Below are positions 1-6,932 of a stretch of 16,877 nucleotides of DNA, one piece after another; the first letter of the stretch is position 1, and every line of letters starts with the position of its first letter. This DNA is from an uncultured Clostridia bacterium (GTDB lineage Bacteria > Bacillota > Clostridia > Oscillospirales > CAG-272). Position numbers and translations under genes: made by a program. A model generated the notes under the pieces. The model did no database searches. It was not told the origin of the DNA and saw only the letters and a program-made list of their open reading frames with translations. The DNA lies in assembly GCA_937892405.1 (NCBI GenBank), contig CALAFS010000101.1:1-16877 (forward strand). The letters run 5' to 3'.

Positions 1-732
1 ATCCTCTTCACCGATGCCGACATCGTGACGATCGGCGGGGGAGAGTACTATCTCTTCAAACTCGATACCATCGCACCGAAGAATCTTTCCGCGGCATTTG
101 ACCTTGATGTGATCCTCGAGAATGAGGGCGCGGCAGCGACCTATTCGGTCAAGACCTCTCTTGTCAAGTATGCCGCTTCCGTCCTCTCGAACGGGAACGA
201 AAGCGAGGAAGGAAAGACTCTCGTGCTTGCTCTCCTTGACTATGTCCGCGAGACTTCTGTCTCCCTCGGTAAAGTGGAGGAAGACTTCGCAGGTATCAAG
301 GCAATCGACGCCTGCCTTGCAAAGTATGAATATGCGCGCAAGACATGGACGAAGCCCGAGGAAGTCATCACCCCTGCGGCAGGTGACATCACGAGCGCAT
401 CCCTCCGCCTTGTGAGCGACCCCGGCTTTGCCTTCTTCCTCGATGCGACGAAGTACGCGAGCGAAGATGAGGTAACGGTGAAGGTCAACGGCGTAACAAA
501 GACCTACAAGATCCACCATACCGAAGAAGGGAAGCACTACTTCACCGTAGACAGTATTCACATCTCGAATTACAGAAAGAACCTGACTGTCACCCTCGGT
601 GAGCAGACCTTCACCTATAACTTCGATATCTACATGACGGGCTTCGGCGCGAATGTTCCGAACTACGCACACGCGCTGTATGCCTACTCCGTCGCGGCAG
701 AAGCATACCTTGCCGCACAGAATGCCGACTGA
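1..732 (+). CDS. C-terminal part of a large, probably surface/secreted protein (5' truncated)
   Basis: The frame is open from base 1, so the true start lies outside the window; 243 residues are visible. An internal GTG at 25 is not needed as a start. I do not recognise an enzymatic domain. The visible part has two helix-like segments ending in a similar way: one near residues 46-80 (VKTSLVKYAASVLSN, then LVLALLDYVRE), and the last 20 residues (HALYAYSVAAEAYLAAQ). Between them lies a beta-rich stretch with DEVTVKVNGV and NLTVTLGEQTFTYNFDIYM. From memory, tails of the 'ALY-Y--AA-AY' kind occur at the ends of large extracellular repeat proteins of gut Clostridia. This could be a cell-surface carbohydrate- or protein-binding module, but no anchor motif (LPXTG, SLH or dockerin) is visible. 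A 48-codon gene follows after 17 bp with its own ribosome binding site, so the two are probably co-transcribed. Coding status is firm; function is not assigned. Confidence 0.8.
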   Translation: MLFTDADIVTIGGGEYYLFKLDTIAPKNLSAAFDLDVILENEGAAATYSVKTSLVKYAASVLSNGNESEEGKTLVLALLDYVRETSVSLGKVEEDFAGIKAIDACLAKYEYARKTWTKPEEVITPAAGDITSASLRLVSDPGFAFFLDATKYASEDEVTVKVNGVTKTYKIHHTEEGKHYFTVDSIHISNYRKNLTVTLGEQTFTYNFDIYMTGFGANVPNYAHALYAYSVAAEAYLAAQNAD

Positions 733-749
733 GGAAAGGAGATCGGAAC

Positions 750-896
750 ATGAAACAGTATACCAAAGCAGAGCTTGAGCTGCTGATGCTCGATACGAAA
801 GATGTCCTGACGAACTCCACACCTTTCGGCTCACACGACGACCCGGCGGACGAAGACGAGACCGGCTACGGAAACTTCGGACTCCTCGGTCAGTAA
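750..896 (+). CDS. Small 48-residue acidic-tailed peptide of unknown function
   Basis: An ATG at 750 is preceded by a strong AAGGAG at 736-741 with 8-nt spacing, and the frame runs 48 codons to TAA at 894-896. A perfect intrinsic terminator follows 35 bases later, so this is the last gene of the unit. The N-terminal half (MKQYTKAELELLMLDTKDVL) is amphipathic and leader-like. After TNSTPFG comes a tail rich in Asp, Glu and Gly (SHDDPADEDETGYG), ending in GNFGLLGQ. There is no signal peptide, transmembrane segment or cysteine. From memory, and unverified, short ORFs of the form 'MKKY--PE-E---F---DV(I/L)T-S' recur in gut Clostridia, often near large surface-protein genes. The leader/tail organisation resembles a ribosomally made precursor peptide, but no modification enzyme, protease or exporter lies nearby, so that reading is speculative. 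Coding is supported by the ribosome binding site, the codon use and the terminator. Confidence 0.7.
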   Translation: MKQYTKAELELLMLDTKDVLTNSTPFGSHDDPADEDETGYGNFGLLGQ

Positions 897-931
897 AAAG
901 GGTTCCGAAAGAACCCAAAAGCAAAAAACCA

Positions 932-965
932 CGCCCGCAAAGCCATCGGCTTTGCGGGCGCTTTT
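932..965 (+). terminator. Intrinsic terminator after the small peptide gene
   Basis: A perfect 13-bp stem, CGCCCGCAAAGCC (932-944) with GGCTTTGCGGGCG (948-960), has a 3-nt loop ATC and is followed by CTTTT. A weaker 6-bp hairpin, GGGTTC (900-905) with GAACCC (911-916), sits just upstream. The stem is GC-rich at its base, as expected of a rho-independent terminator ending the surface-protein/peptide unit. Confidence 0.85.
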
Positions 966-986
966 ATAACCGCACATTATGCCATC

Positions 987-1179
987 GCAAACGCCCTTTC
1001 GAGGCAATTCCGCTCCGGAACGCCGTATCTTCCGCAAACGCCCCTTTGAGGCAATTTCGCTCCGGTACCTTGTAGGGGTCGGCGCCCTCGACGACCCGCC
1101 GCGCCGTGCCTTCCGCAAACGCCTCTTCGAGGCAATTTCGCTCCGGTGCCTTGTAGGGGGCGGCGCCCTCGACGCCCCG
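987..1179. repeat. Degenerate tandem long-unit intergenic repeat with internal hairpins
   Basis: Related units starting GCAAACGC begin at 987, 1034, 1115 and 1195, with spacings of 47, 81 and 80. Each carries a short GCC...GGC hairpin followed by CAATTTCG or a close variant and then CTCCGG. Units 2 and 3 continue with CCTTGTAGGGG...GGCGCCCTCGACG...CCCG. That second part folds: unit 2 pairs GGGTCG (1076-1081) with CGACCC (1092-1097), and unit 3 pairs GGGGCG (1157-1162) with CGCCCC (1173-1178). The units therefore differ by a compensatory T-A to G-C change. Weak open frames cross this region on both strands, but they have no ribosome binding site and their composition follows the repeat, so I do not call a gene. 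The stretch 961-1378 holds only this repeat and the adjoining array. Confidence 0.8.
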
Positions 1180-1221
1180 CACGCTATGCCTTCCGCAAAC
1201 GCTTCTTTGAGTCAATTTCTC

Positions 1222-1322
1222 TCGCCGCAGGCGAATTTCACATGTCTTAAACATATTTCACGCGCGGAGCGCATTTCACCCGCCGCAGGCGGATTTCGTT
1301 GCGGGTTGCACTTGCAACCCGC
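1222..1322. repeat. Array of short hairpins separated by ATTTCAC
   Basis: Successive palindromes differ in stem sequence but share a separator. They are TCGCC-GCA-GGCGA (1222-1234), ATGT-CTTAA-ACAT (1242-1254), GCGC-GGA-GCGC (1262-1272) and CCGCC-GCA-GGCGG (1280-1292). The first three are followed by ATTTCAC (1235-1241, 1255-1261, 1273-1279) and the fourth by ATTTCG. A longer perfect hairpin pairs GCGGGTTGCA (1301-1310) with TGCAACCCGC (1313-1322). The stems are maintained while their sequences change completely, which points to selection or copying at the level of structure. It is not CRISPR: the separators are only 7 nt and the 'spacers' are palindromes. I recall similar arrays in intergenic DNA of gut Clostridia, but I know no formal name for them. 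Confidence 0.8.
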
Positions 1323-1378
1323 TGTCGGCGCTCCCCCATTTCAAAACACGAAAAAAATTCAAAAATTTTCCGAAAGCA

Positions 1379-1407
1379 TTGAAAACGCGCGCGTTTTATG
1401 GTATACT
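1379..1407 (+). promoter_or_regulatory. Sigma-A-type promoter of asnS
   Basis: TTGAAA at 1379-1384 and TATACT at 1402-1407 are separated by exactly 17 bp. Transcription would start near 1414, giving an untranslated leader of about 70 nt before the asnS ATG. The spacer carries a 16-bp perfect palindrome, AAAACGCGCGCGTTTT (1382-1397), overlapping the 3' end of the -35 box. Its ACGCGCGCGT core also lies in the spacer of the promoter at 10263-10291. Confidence 0.85.
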
Positions 1408-1445
1408 CTATATAAATTACGATATATTTCCCGATAAGGAAAAAA

Positions 1446-1468
1446 GACGCCGGAGAAAACACGGCGTC
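1446..1468 (+). promoter_or_regulatory. Leader hairpin immediately upstream of the asnS ribosome binding site
   Basis: GACGCCG (1446-1452) pairs with CGGCGTC (1462-1468) around a 9-nt A-rich loop. The ribosome binding site GGAAGGA follows at once (1469-1475), 7 nt before the ATG. The leader is far too short for a T-box. The hairpin may protect the 5' end of the mRNA or modulate ribosome access, which is inference. Confidence 0.5.
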
Positions 1469-1482
1469 GGAAGGACAAAGAC

Positions 1483-2877
1483 ATGGAAAGAGAACTCATC
1501 TCCCACATCTATGCGGCACCCGATCGGTTCGGCGGGCAGAGCGTGACGCTCGGCGGCTGGGTGCGCAATCTCAGAGATTCCAAGGCGTTCGGATTCATCG
1601 ACCTGAACGACGGCTCCTGCTTTAAGAGCCTGCAGGTCGTCTTCGAGCGGGAGAAACTTGCGAATTACGACGAGATCGCCGCGCAGAACATCGGCGCCTC
1701 CCTGATCGTCACCGGTATTCTGACCCTGACCCCCGGGGCAAAACAGCCCTTCGAGCTGAAAGCGACCGAGATCCGCGTCGAGGGGACATCGACCCCCGAT
1801 TACCCCCTTCAGCCGAAGCGCCACACCGTGGAATTCCTTCGTGAGCAGGCGTACCTGCGCCCCCGTACGAATCTTTTCTCCGCCGTGTTCCGTGTGCGCA
1901 GTGAGGTTGCCTTCGCGATTCATGACTTCTTCCACTCCCGCGGATTTGTTTATGTGCATACGCCGCTGATTACCGGCTCCGACTGCGAGGGTGCGGGCGA
2001 GATGTTCCGCGTCACAACGCTGGATATGGAGAATCCGCCGCGCACCGAGGACGGTCACATTGATTTCTCAAAGGACTTCTTCGGCAAGAGCACGAACCTC
2101 ACGGTTTCGGGACAGCTCGAGGGCGAGACCTACGCCATGGCGTTCGGCAACATCTATACCTTCGGTCCCACCTTCCGTGCGGAGAATTCCAACACCGCGC
2201 GTCATGCCGCGGAATTCTGGATGATCGAGCCGGAGATCGCGTTCGCCGACCTTGACGACGATATGGCACTCGCGTGGGATATGATCCGTCATATCATCTC
2301 GCATGTCATGGAGAAGTGCCCTGCGGAGCTTGCCTTCTTCGATAAATTCGTGGACAACGGACTGCTCGAGAGACTCTCCGCCCTCCGCGACGCCGAGTAT
2401 GCGAAGGTCACCTACACCGAGGCGATCGACATTCTTCTGAAGTCCGGGCAGGAGTTCAAGTACCCCGTCTACTGGGGCGTCGATCTTCAGACCGAGCATG
2501 AGCGGTTCTTAACCGAAAAAGTCTATAAAAAACCGATCTTCCTTGTGGATTATCCGAAGGAGATTAAAGCGTTCTATATGCGTCTCAACGACGACGGCAA
2601 GACCGTGGCGGCGATGGACCTGCTGGTTCCCGGCGTCGGCGAGATCATCGGTGGCTCTCAGCGTGAGGAAAGACTGGATGTCCTGAAGGCACGCATGGCG
2701 GAGCTCTCCCTCAAAGAAGAGGATTACTGGTGGTATCTGAATCTGCGGAAATACGGAGGAACGAAACACGCGGGATACGGTCTCGGCTTCGAGCGTATCA
2801 TCATGTATCTGACAGGTGTGTCGAATATTCGCGATGTCATTCCGTATCCGCGGACAGTGGGTAACGCCGAGTTTTAA
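1483..2877 (+). CDS. asnS: Asparaginyl-tRNA synthetase
   Basis: A 464-residue cytosolic class IIb aminoacyl-tRNA synthetase that charges tRNA-Asn with asparagine using ATP. The N-terminal OB-fold anticodon-binding domain is at about residues 17-105 (VTLGGWVRNLRDSKAFGFID). Motif 1 is near 143-163 (DFFHSRGFVYVHTPLI). Motif 2 is at 231-245 (FRAENSNTARHAAEF) and is followed by WMIEPE, a combination characteristic of AsnRS rather than AspRS or LysRS. Motif 3 is at 433-438 (GLGFER), near the usual C-terminal end IPYPRT. Length is normal for bacterial AsnRS. The start at 1483 has GGAAGGA 7 nt upstream and gives the expected N-terminus. The gene is a single-gene unit, with a near-consensus promoter at 1379-1407 and a terminator at 2879-2910. 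Presence of AsnRS means Asn-tRNA can be made directly, without relying only on the transamidation route. Confidence 0.97.
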   Translation: MERELISHIYAAPDRFGGQSVTLGGWVRNLRDSKAFGFIDLNDGSCFKSLQVVFEREKLANYDEIAAQNIGASLIVTGILTLTPGAKQPFELKATEIRVEGTSTPDYPLQPKRHTVEFLREQAYLRPRTNLFSAVFRVRSEVAFAIHDFFHSRGFVYVHTPLITGSDCEGAGEMFRVTTLDMENPPRTEDGHIDFSKDFFGKSTNLTVSGQLEGETYAMAFGNIYTFGPTFRAENSNTARHAAEFWMIEPEIAFADLDDDMALAWDMIRHIISHVMEKCPAELAFFDKFVDNGLLERLSALRDAEYAKVTYTEAIDILLKSGQEFKYPVYWGVDLQTEHERFLTEKVYKKPIFLVDYPKEIKAFYMRLNDDGKTVAAMDLLVPGVGEIIGGSQREERLDVLKARMAELSLKEEDYWWYLNLRKYGGTKHAGYGLGFERIIMYLTGVSNIRDVIPYPRTVGNAEF

Positions 2878-2878
2878 G

Positions 2879-2910
2879 AAAAAAGGCTTGCCCTCGGGCA
2901 AGCCTTTTTT
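2879..2910 (+). terminator. Intrinsic terminator of asnS
   Basis: GGCTTGCC (2885-2892) pairs with GGCAAGCC (2897-2904) around a CTCG tetraloop, followed by six T (2905-2910). Six A (2879-2884) sit on the 5' side, so the structure could also work in reverse. It starts directly after the asnS stop codon. Confidence 0.93.
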
Positions 2911-2952
2911 CTACCTTTATGACCCGAAAACAATGTTGAAACGGAGATTTTT

Positions 2953-4926
2953 ATGCGTATTACAGAGACAGAGTTTTTTACCGAACTGACCGACCCGAAG
3001 ATTCCAGCCATGGCGGCGGCGAAACGCGCGGCGGAGGAGGGGAACCTCCCGCAGGCGGAAAAGCTGTTTGCCGATTATATGAGAGAGAACCTCTCTCCCG
3101 AGACCTTTTTCAAAATCCCCTATGTCAGGGAATGGTACCCGAAGGAAGAAGACCGTGAGAAAATTCTCGCCCGCGCCGATCGGATTCTTGACGGCTGGGT
3201 TTCTTCCTGCGGCTTCCCGTGGCATTTCGAGGGCGGGCATGTCGACTGGATCACCAACCGCACGCCGAACGGCTATCGCGAGTGGCCGTGGCAGCTCTCC
3301 CGTCACGGCGAGTTTTCGGGACTTGCCGCGGCATACCTTCTGACGGGGGACGAGCGATATGCTGCCCGCTATGTCGATATGATTCTCTCGTGGATCGAGC
3401 AGGCGGAGTGCCCCGAGAACGCCTCCGGCTTTGCCACCGAGACATGGCGCACGATCGAGGCGGGGATTCGGCTTTCCTCCTCGTGGAACTACGCGATGTT
3501 TGCCTTTTTACATTCTCCCGCCATGACCGATCGCGCTCTGACCCTGATTTTCATGTCGGTCTATGAGCACGGCTGGCGCCTGCGCAACTTCTGCACCGGC
3601 TTCAACTGGCTGATTCATGAGATGTCGGGACTCTTACATATCACACTTCTTTATCCCGTCTATCGCGACGGGGCAGAGTGGCAGACCTTCGCCTTCTCGA
3701 AAATGGAAGAGGAGCTGAAAACGCAGATCTACCCCGATGATTTCCAGTTTGAGCTGACGACGACCTATCACGGTGTCGTGCTCCGCTACTATACCTTGGT
3801 CATGGACGCCTTCACGACCTACGGGAAGTCCGTGCCCGACAATTTCCACGAGATGATCGTGAAGATGTACAGCCTCTATCCGAAGATCGTCCGCCCCGAC
3901 GATACGATCCCCGATCTGAACGATGGGCTTGAGCGCTCGATCCGCTCCGATATGCAGAAGGCGCTCGAGTATGACCCCGGGAACGGTGCTTTCCGCTATA
4001 TTGCCACCGCGCATAAAGAGGGCACGCCGCCCCCCTTCACTTCGGTCACTCTGCCGTATTCGGGCATGACCGTCTTCCGCACCGACTGGACGGAGGATGC
4101 CATGTGGGCATACTTCGAGTCAGCCCCTTTCGGCAAGGCGCATCAGCATGAGGATAAGCTGGAGATCGAGCTTTACGCCTACCGCACAAAGCTTCTGACC
4201 GATGTCGGCAGATACGACTATGACCGCTCCCTTATGCGCGACTTTGTCCTCTCTACGCGCGCGCACAACACCGGCATGGTCGATACCTTCGGACAGAACC
4301 GCAGAAAAAATTATGAATGGCACCCCGAGGATCTCGCGAAAAAGTCGGATATCTCCTGGCACTTCGGCGAAGATTACGAGGTCAGCGAGGGCACTTATGC
4401 CGACGGCTACGGTCCCGACCTGATCCCCGTCACCCATCACAGAAAGATGATTTTCTTCAAGAAAGGCATCGAGGGTACGAAGCCCTTCTTCGTCCTCGTC
4501 GATACCTTCACCCCGATGGACGGGGGAGAACACCTTTACGAGGTGCACTTCCAGCTCGATAAAGAACCGATCCGGGCGCAGGGGAAATGCGTCACCGCAA
4601 AGCATGAAAACGGCGTCAGCCTCTCCCTCATCAGCACCGCCTATCCGACGATTCTCATCGGTCAGTACCGCCCCCGCTATATGGGCTGGCGACAGATTTA
4701 TGCGCCGGGTACCGACCATGAGCATATGCCCGCTCCCGCCGTGAACTTCACCGAATACGGGGGAGAGAAGACGGTTGTCACTGTCCTCTATCCGAACAAT
4801 GAACCCACCTGCCCGATTCTCGGTGTCGCTCTTGAAGACGACGGATTTTCCATCGAAACAACCGATAAAAGCAAACATTTCTTCGCATTTTCCGACAAAA
4901 ACTTTATGACTTCGCCCGAAGGGTGA
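2953..4926 (+). CDS. Heparinase II/III family protein, paralog 1 of 3 (putative polysaccharide lyase)
   Basis: A 657-residue protein with the layout of heparinase II/III-type lyases, which cleave uronic-acid-containing chains by beta-elimination. An all-alpha toroid domain occupies about residues 70-345 and a beta-sandwich domain about 365-650. Candidate catalytic residues match the family pattern: Asn218 in FNWLIHEM, Tyr272-His273 in QFELTTTYHG, and His397/His399 in GKAHQHEDKL, followed by LYAYRTKLLTDVGRYDYD. The N-terminus (MRITETEFFTEL) has no signal peptide, so the enzyme is predicted cytoplasmic, acting on imported oligosaccharides; that is inference. The ATG at 2953 has CGGAGA upstream (GGAG 2943-2946, 6-nt spacing). 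It lies 75 bp after asnS beyond a strong terminator, yet I see no clear promoter in that gap. The C-terminal domain is closer to paralog 3 than to paralog 2. Exact PL family and substrate cannot be told from sequence alone. Confidence 0.88.
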   Translation: MRITETEFFTELTDPKIPAMAAAKRAAEEGNLPQAEKLFADYMRENLSPETFFKIPYVREWYPKEEDREKILARADRILDGWVSSCGFPWHFEGGHVDWITNRTPNGYREWPWQLSRHGEFSGLAAAYLLTGDERYAARYVDMILSWIEQAECPENASGFATETWRTIEAGIRLSSSWNYAMFAFLHSPAMTDRALTLIFMSVYEHGWRLRNFCTGFNWLIHEMSGLLHITLLYPVYRDGAEWQTFAFSKMEEELKTQIYPDDFQFELTTTYHGVVLRYYTLVMDAFTTYGKSVPDNFHEMIVKMYSLYPKIVRPDDTIPDLNDGLERSIRSDMQKALEYDPGNGAFRYIATAHKEGTPPPFTSVTLPYSGMTVFRTDWTEDAMWAYFESAPFGKAHQHEDKLEIELYAYRTKLLTDVGRYDYDRSLMRDFVLSTRAHNTGMVDTFGQNRRKNYEWHPEDLAKKSDISWHFGEDYEVSEGTYADGYGPDLIPVTHHRKMIFFKKGIEGTKPFFVLVDTFTPMDGGEHLYEVHFQLDKEPIRAQGKCVTAKHENGVSLSLISTAYPTILIGQYRPRYMGWRQIYAPGTDHEHMPAPAVNFTEYGGEKTVVTVLYPNNEPTCPILGVALEDDGFSIETTDKSKHFFAFSDKNFMTSPEG

Positions 4927-4952
4927 AGAAAAACAGAACGGAGGAAATACCG

Positions 4953-6920
4953 ATGCTCTATTCCGAAGAGAAATTTTTTACCGAGCTTCTGAATGAGACA
5001 ATCCCCGAGATGCGGGAGGCAAAGCGCCTTTTCACCGAGGGCAACCTTCCCGCGGCGGAAGCCTGCTTTGCGGCTTACGCGCGTAAAACCCTGCATGAAG
5101 ACCTTCAGGACACGAAGGAGAAGGTCGCCGCCGGCACCCTCGCCCCCGCGCCGATCATTGCCGAGGCGGATCGCATCGTCGACGGCTGGGTCTCGGCGTG
5201 CGGCTTCCCGTGGCACTTCGAGGACGGAAAGATCGACTGGAACTCCAACAAGACCTACAACAACTATTGCGAATGGACATGGCAGCTCTCCCGCCACCCC
5301 GAGTTCGTCACCCTCGGGCGGGCGTATCAGATCACGGGGGACGAAAAATATCCCCGTCGCTTTGAGGAGATGCTCCTCTCGTGGCTGGAGCAGGCACCCT
5401 GTCCTGAGGATGCGAATCCCTACGCCACCCTTACATGGCGCACGATCGAGGCGGGAATCCGTCTCGGCACATGGACGAATGCGATTCATATGATGATCCG
5501 CTCGCCCTCGCTCTCCGACCACGCCGTCACGCTGTTTTTCCTTTCAATCTGCGAGCACGGCTACCGTCTCCGTTACTTCAACACCGGGTATAACTGGCTG
5601 ATTATCGAGATGTCGGGACTCTTCCGCGTCGGGATTTTCTATCCGTTTCTGAAGGAAGGGCGCGCCCTTACCGAGTATGCCTTTTTCCGCCTTGAAGAAC
5701 AGCTTGAGGTGCAGATCTATCCCGACGGCTTCCAGTATGAGCTGACGACCGGCTATCACGGCGGCATCATCAATGATTATGTCGGCGTGATCAACATGGC
5801 GAGAAAGTACAGCGACATCAAAGTCCCGGAGAAAATGCTCACCACGATCCGCGCAATGTATCATCTCTATGTAAAGCTCGTCGAGCCGGACGGCAGACGC
5901 CCGGATCTGAACGACGGGTCGGAAGCCCCGATCCGAGGAGATCTTCAGGCGGCGCTGCACCTTTTCCCCGACGACGAGGTCTTCCGTTATTTCGCGACGG
6001 ACGGAAAGGAGGGGCATACCCCCGACTATCTGTCGATCGCCCTGCCGTACTCCGGCATCGGTATCTTTCGTACCGCATGGGGCGGGGATGCGATCTGGGC
6101 ACTCTTTGAGTCCGCTCCTTTCGGCAAGGCACATCAGCATGAGGATAAGCTGCACTTCGATCTCTTCGCCTATGGGAAACGCCTGCTGCGCGACAGCGGA
6201 CAGTATGAGTATGACTCCTCCGATATCAGAAAGTACATTCTCTCTACCAAAGCACATAACACCGCGCTTGTCGACGGGCTGGATCAGAACCGCAGAGCAC
6301 GCTATCACTGGAACGATGAGGACATCACGAAAAAATCCGACCTCTTCTGGAACTTCGGCGACGAGATCGAGTGTGCCGAGGGCAGCTATACCGAGGGTTA
6401 CGGTCCGGACTTCATTGATGTCACCCATCACAGAAAGGTCATCTTCTTCAAAAAAGGTGTCGCGGGGACAAAGCCCTTCTTCGTCCTGATCGACACCTTC
6501 ACCCCGCAGGACGGAAAAGAGCACCTCTATGAGGTCAACTTCCAGCTGGATAAAGAACCGATCGAAGCCGTGGGAAAGCATGTGCGCGTTCTGCACCCCG
6601 ACGGCGTCAGACTCTCCCTTGTCAGTACCGCCTATCCGACGATCGCCATCGCGCAGAAGCATCCGCGCTATATGGGCTGGCGGAAGATCCGCGATACCAA
6701 GACCGCACATGAGCATACCCCCGCCCCCGAGGTTCTCTTCACCGAGTACGGGGGAGAGAAGACCGTCGTCACCGTTGTCTATCCGACGGATGAAGAGGTC
6801 ACACCCATCATCGCCGTCACGCATAAAAATGACGGATTTGCTTTGAGTATGAAGGACGGGAGCCAACATTTCTTTGCATTTTCCGACGAAAAATTCAAAA
6901 CGCAGAACGAAAAGCAGTAA
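4953..6920 (+). CDS. Heparinase II/III family protein, paralog 2 of 3 (putative polysaccharide lyase)
   Basis: A 655-residue paralog of the genes on either side. I chose ATG 4953 over a GTG at 4923 that overlaps the previous stop codon: GGAGG at 4940-4944 lies 8 nt before the ATG, and MLYSEEKFFTEL then aligns with the starts of both neighbours. Candidate catalytic residues are kept: Asn214 (GYNWLIIEM), Tyr268-His269 (QYELTTGYHG), His394/His396 (GKAHQHEDKL). No signal peptide is present. It starts 26 bp after paralog 1, so the three genes form one transcription unit. Residues 48-66 (HEDLQDTKEKVAAGTLAPA) diverge from the other two, which carry SPETFFKI- or KPEIFFGI-type sequence there, so this loop may tune specificity. 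In the N-terminal domain it is nearest to paralog 3. Near the C-terminus it reads KTAHEHTPAPEV where the others have GTDHEHMPAPAV. Family assignment is firm; substrate is unknown. Confidence 0.88.
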   Translation: MLYSEEKFFTELLNETIPEMREAKRLFTEGNLPAAEACFAAYARKTLHEDLQDTKEKVAAGTLAPAPIIAEADRIVDGWVSACGFPWHFEDGKIDWNSNKTYNNYCEWTWQLSRHPEFVTLGRAYQITGDEKYPRRFEEMLLSWLEQAPCPEDANPYATLTWRTIEAGIRLGTWTNAIHMMIRSPSLSDHAVTLFFLSICEHGYRLRYFNTGYNWLIIEMSGLFRVGIFYPFLKEGRALTEYAFFRLEEQLEVQIYPDGFQYELTTGYHGGIINDYVGVINMARKYSDIKVPEKMLTTIRAMYHLYVKLVEPDGRRPDLNDGSEAPIRGDLQAALHLFPDDEVFRYFATDGKEGHTPDYLSIALPYSGIGIFRTAWGGDAIWALFESAPFGKAHQHEDKLHFDLFAYGKRLLRDSGQYEYDSSDIRKYILSTKAHNTALVDGLDQNRRARYHWNDEDITKKSDLFWNFGDEIECAEGSYTEGYGPDFIDVTHHRKVIFFKKGVAGTKPFFVLIDTFTPQDGKEHLYEVNFQLDKEPIEAVGKHVRVLHPDGVRLSLVSTAYPTIAIAQKHPRYMGWRKIRDTKTAHEHTPAPEVLFTEYGGEKTVVTVVYPTDEEVTPIIAVTHKNDGFALSMKDGSQHFFAFSDEKFKTQNEKQ

Positions 6921-6932
6921 AGGAGAACCGAT

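Noticed and set aside
1222..1322. CRISPR array
   Set aside because: The constant element is only ATTTCAC (7 nt), the variable parts are 11-22-nt palindromes, and no cas gene is present.
964..1437. Open frames of about 95-150 codons on both strands before asnS
   Set aside because: They coincide with the repeat/hairpin array, lack ribosome binding sites, and encode repetitive Arg/Pro-rich sequence that simply translates the repeat units.
1408..1482. T-box riboswitch upstream of asnS
   Set aside because: The leader from the predicted start is only about 70 nt, with one 7-bp hairpin, and has no T-box sequence or terminator/antiterminator pair.
4923..4952. GTG start of heparinase copy 2 overlapping the previous stop codon
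   Set aside because: ATG 4953 has a strong GGAGG and aligns with the N-termini of both paralogs; the extra ten residues do not.
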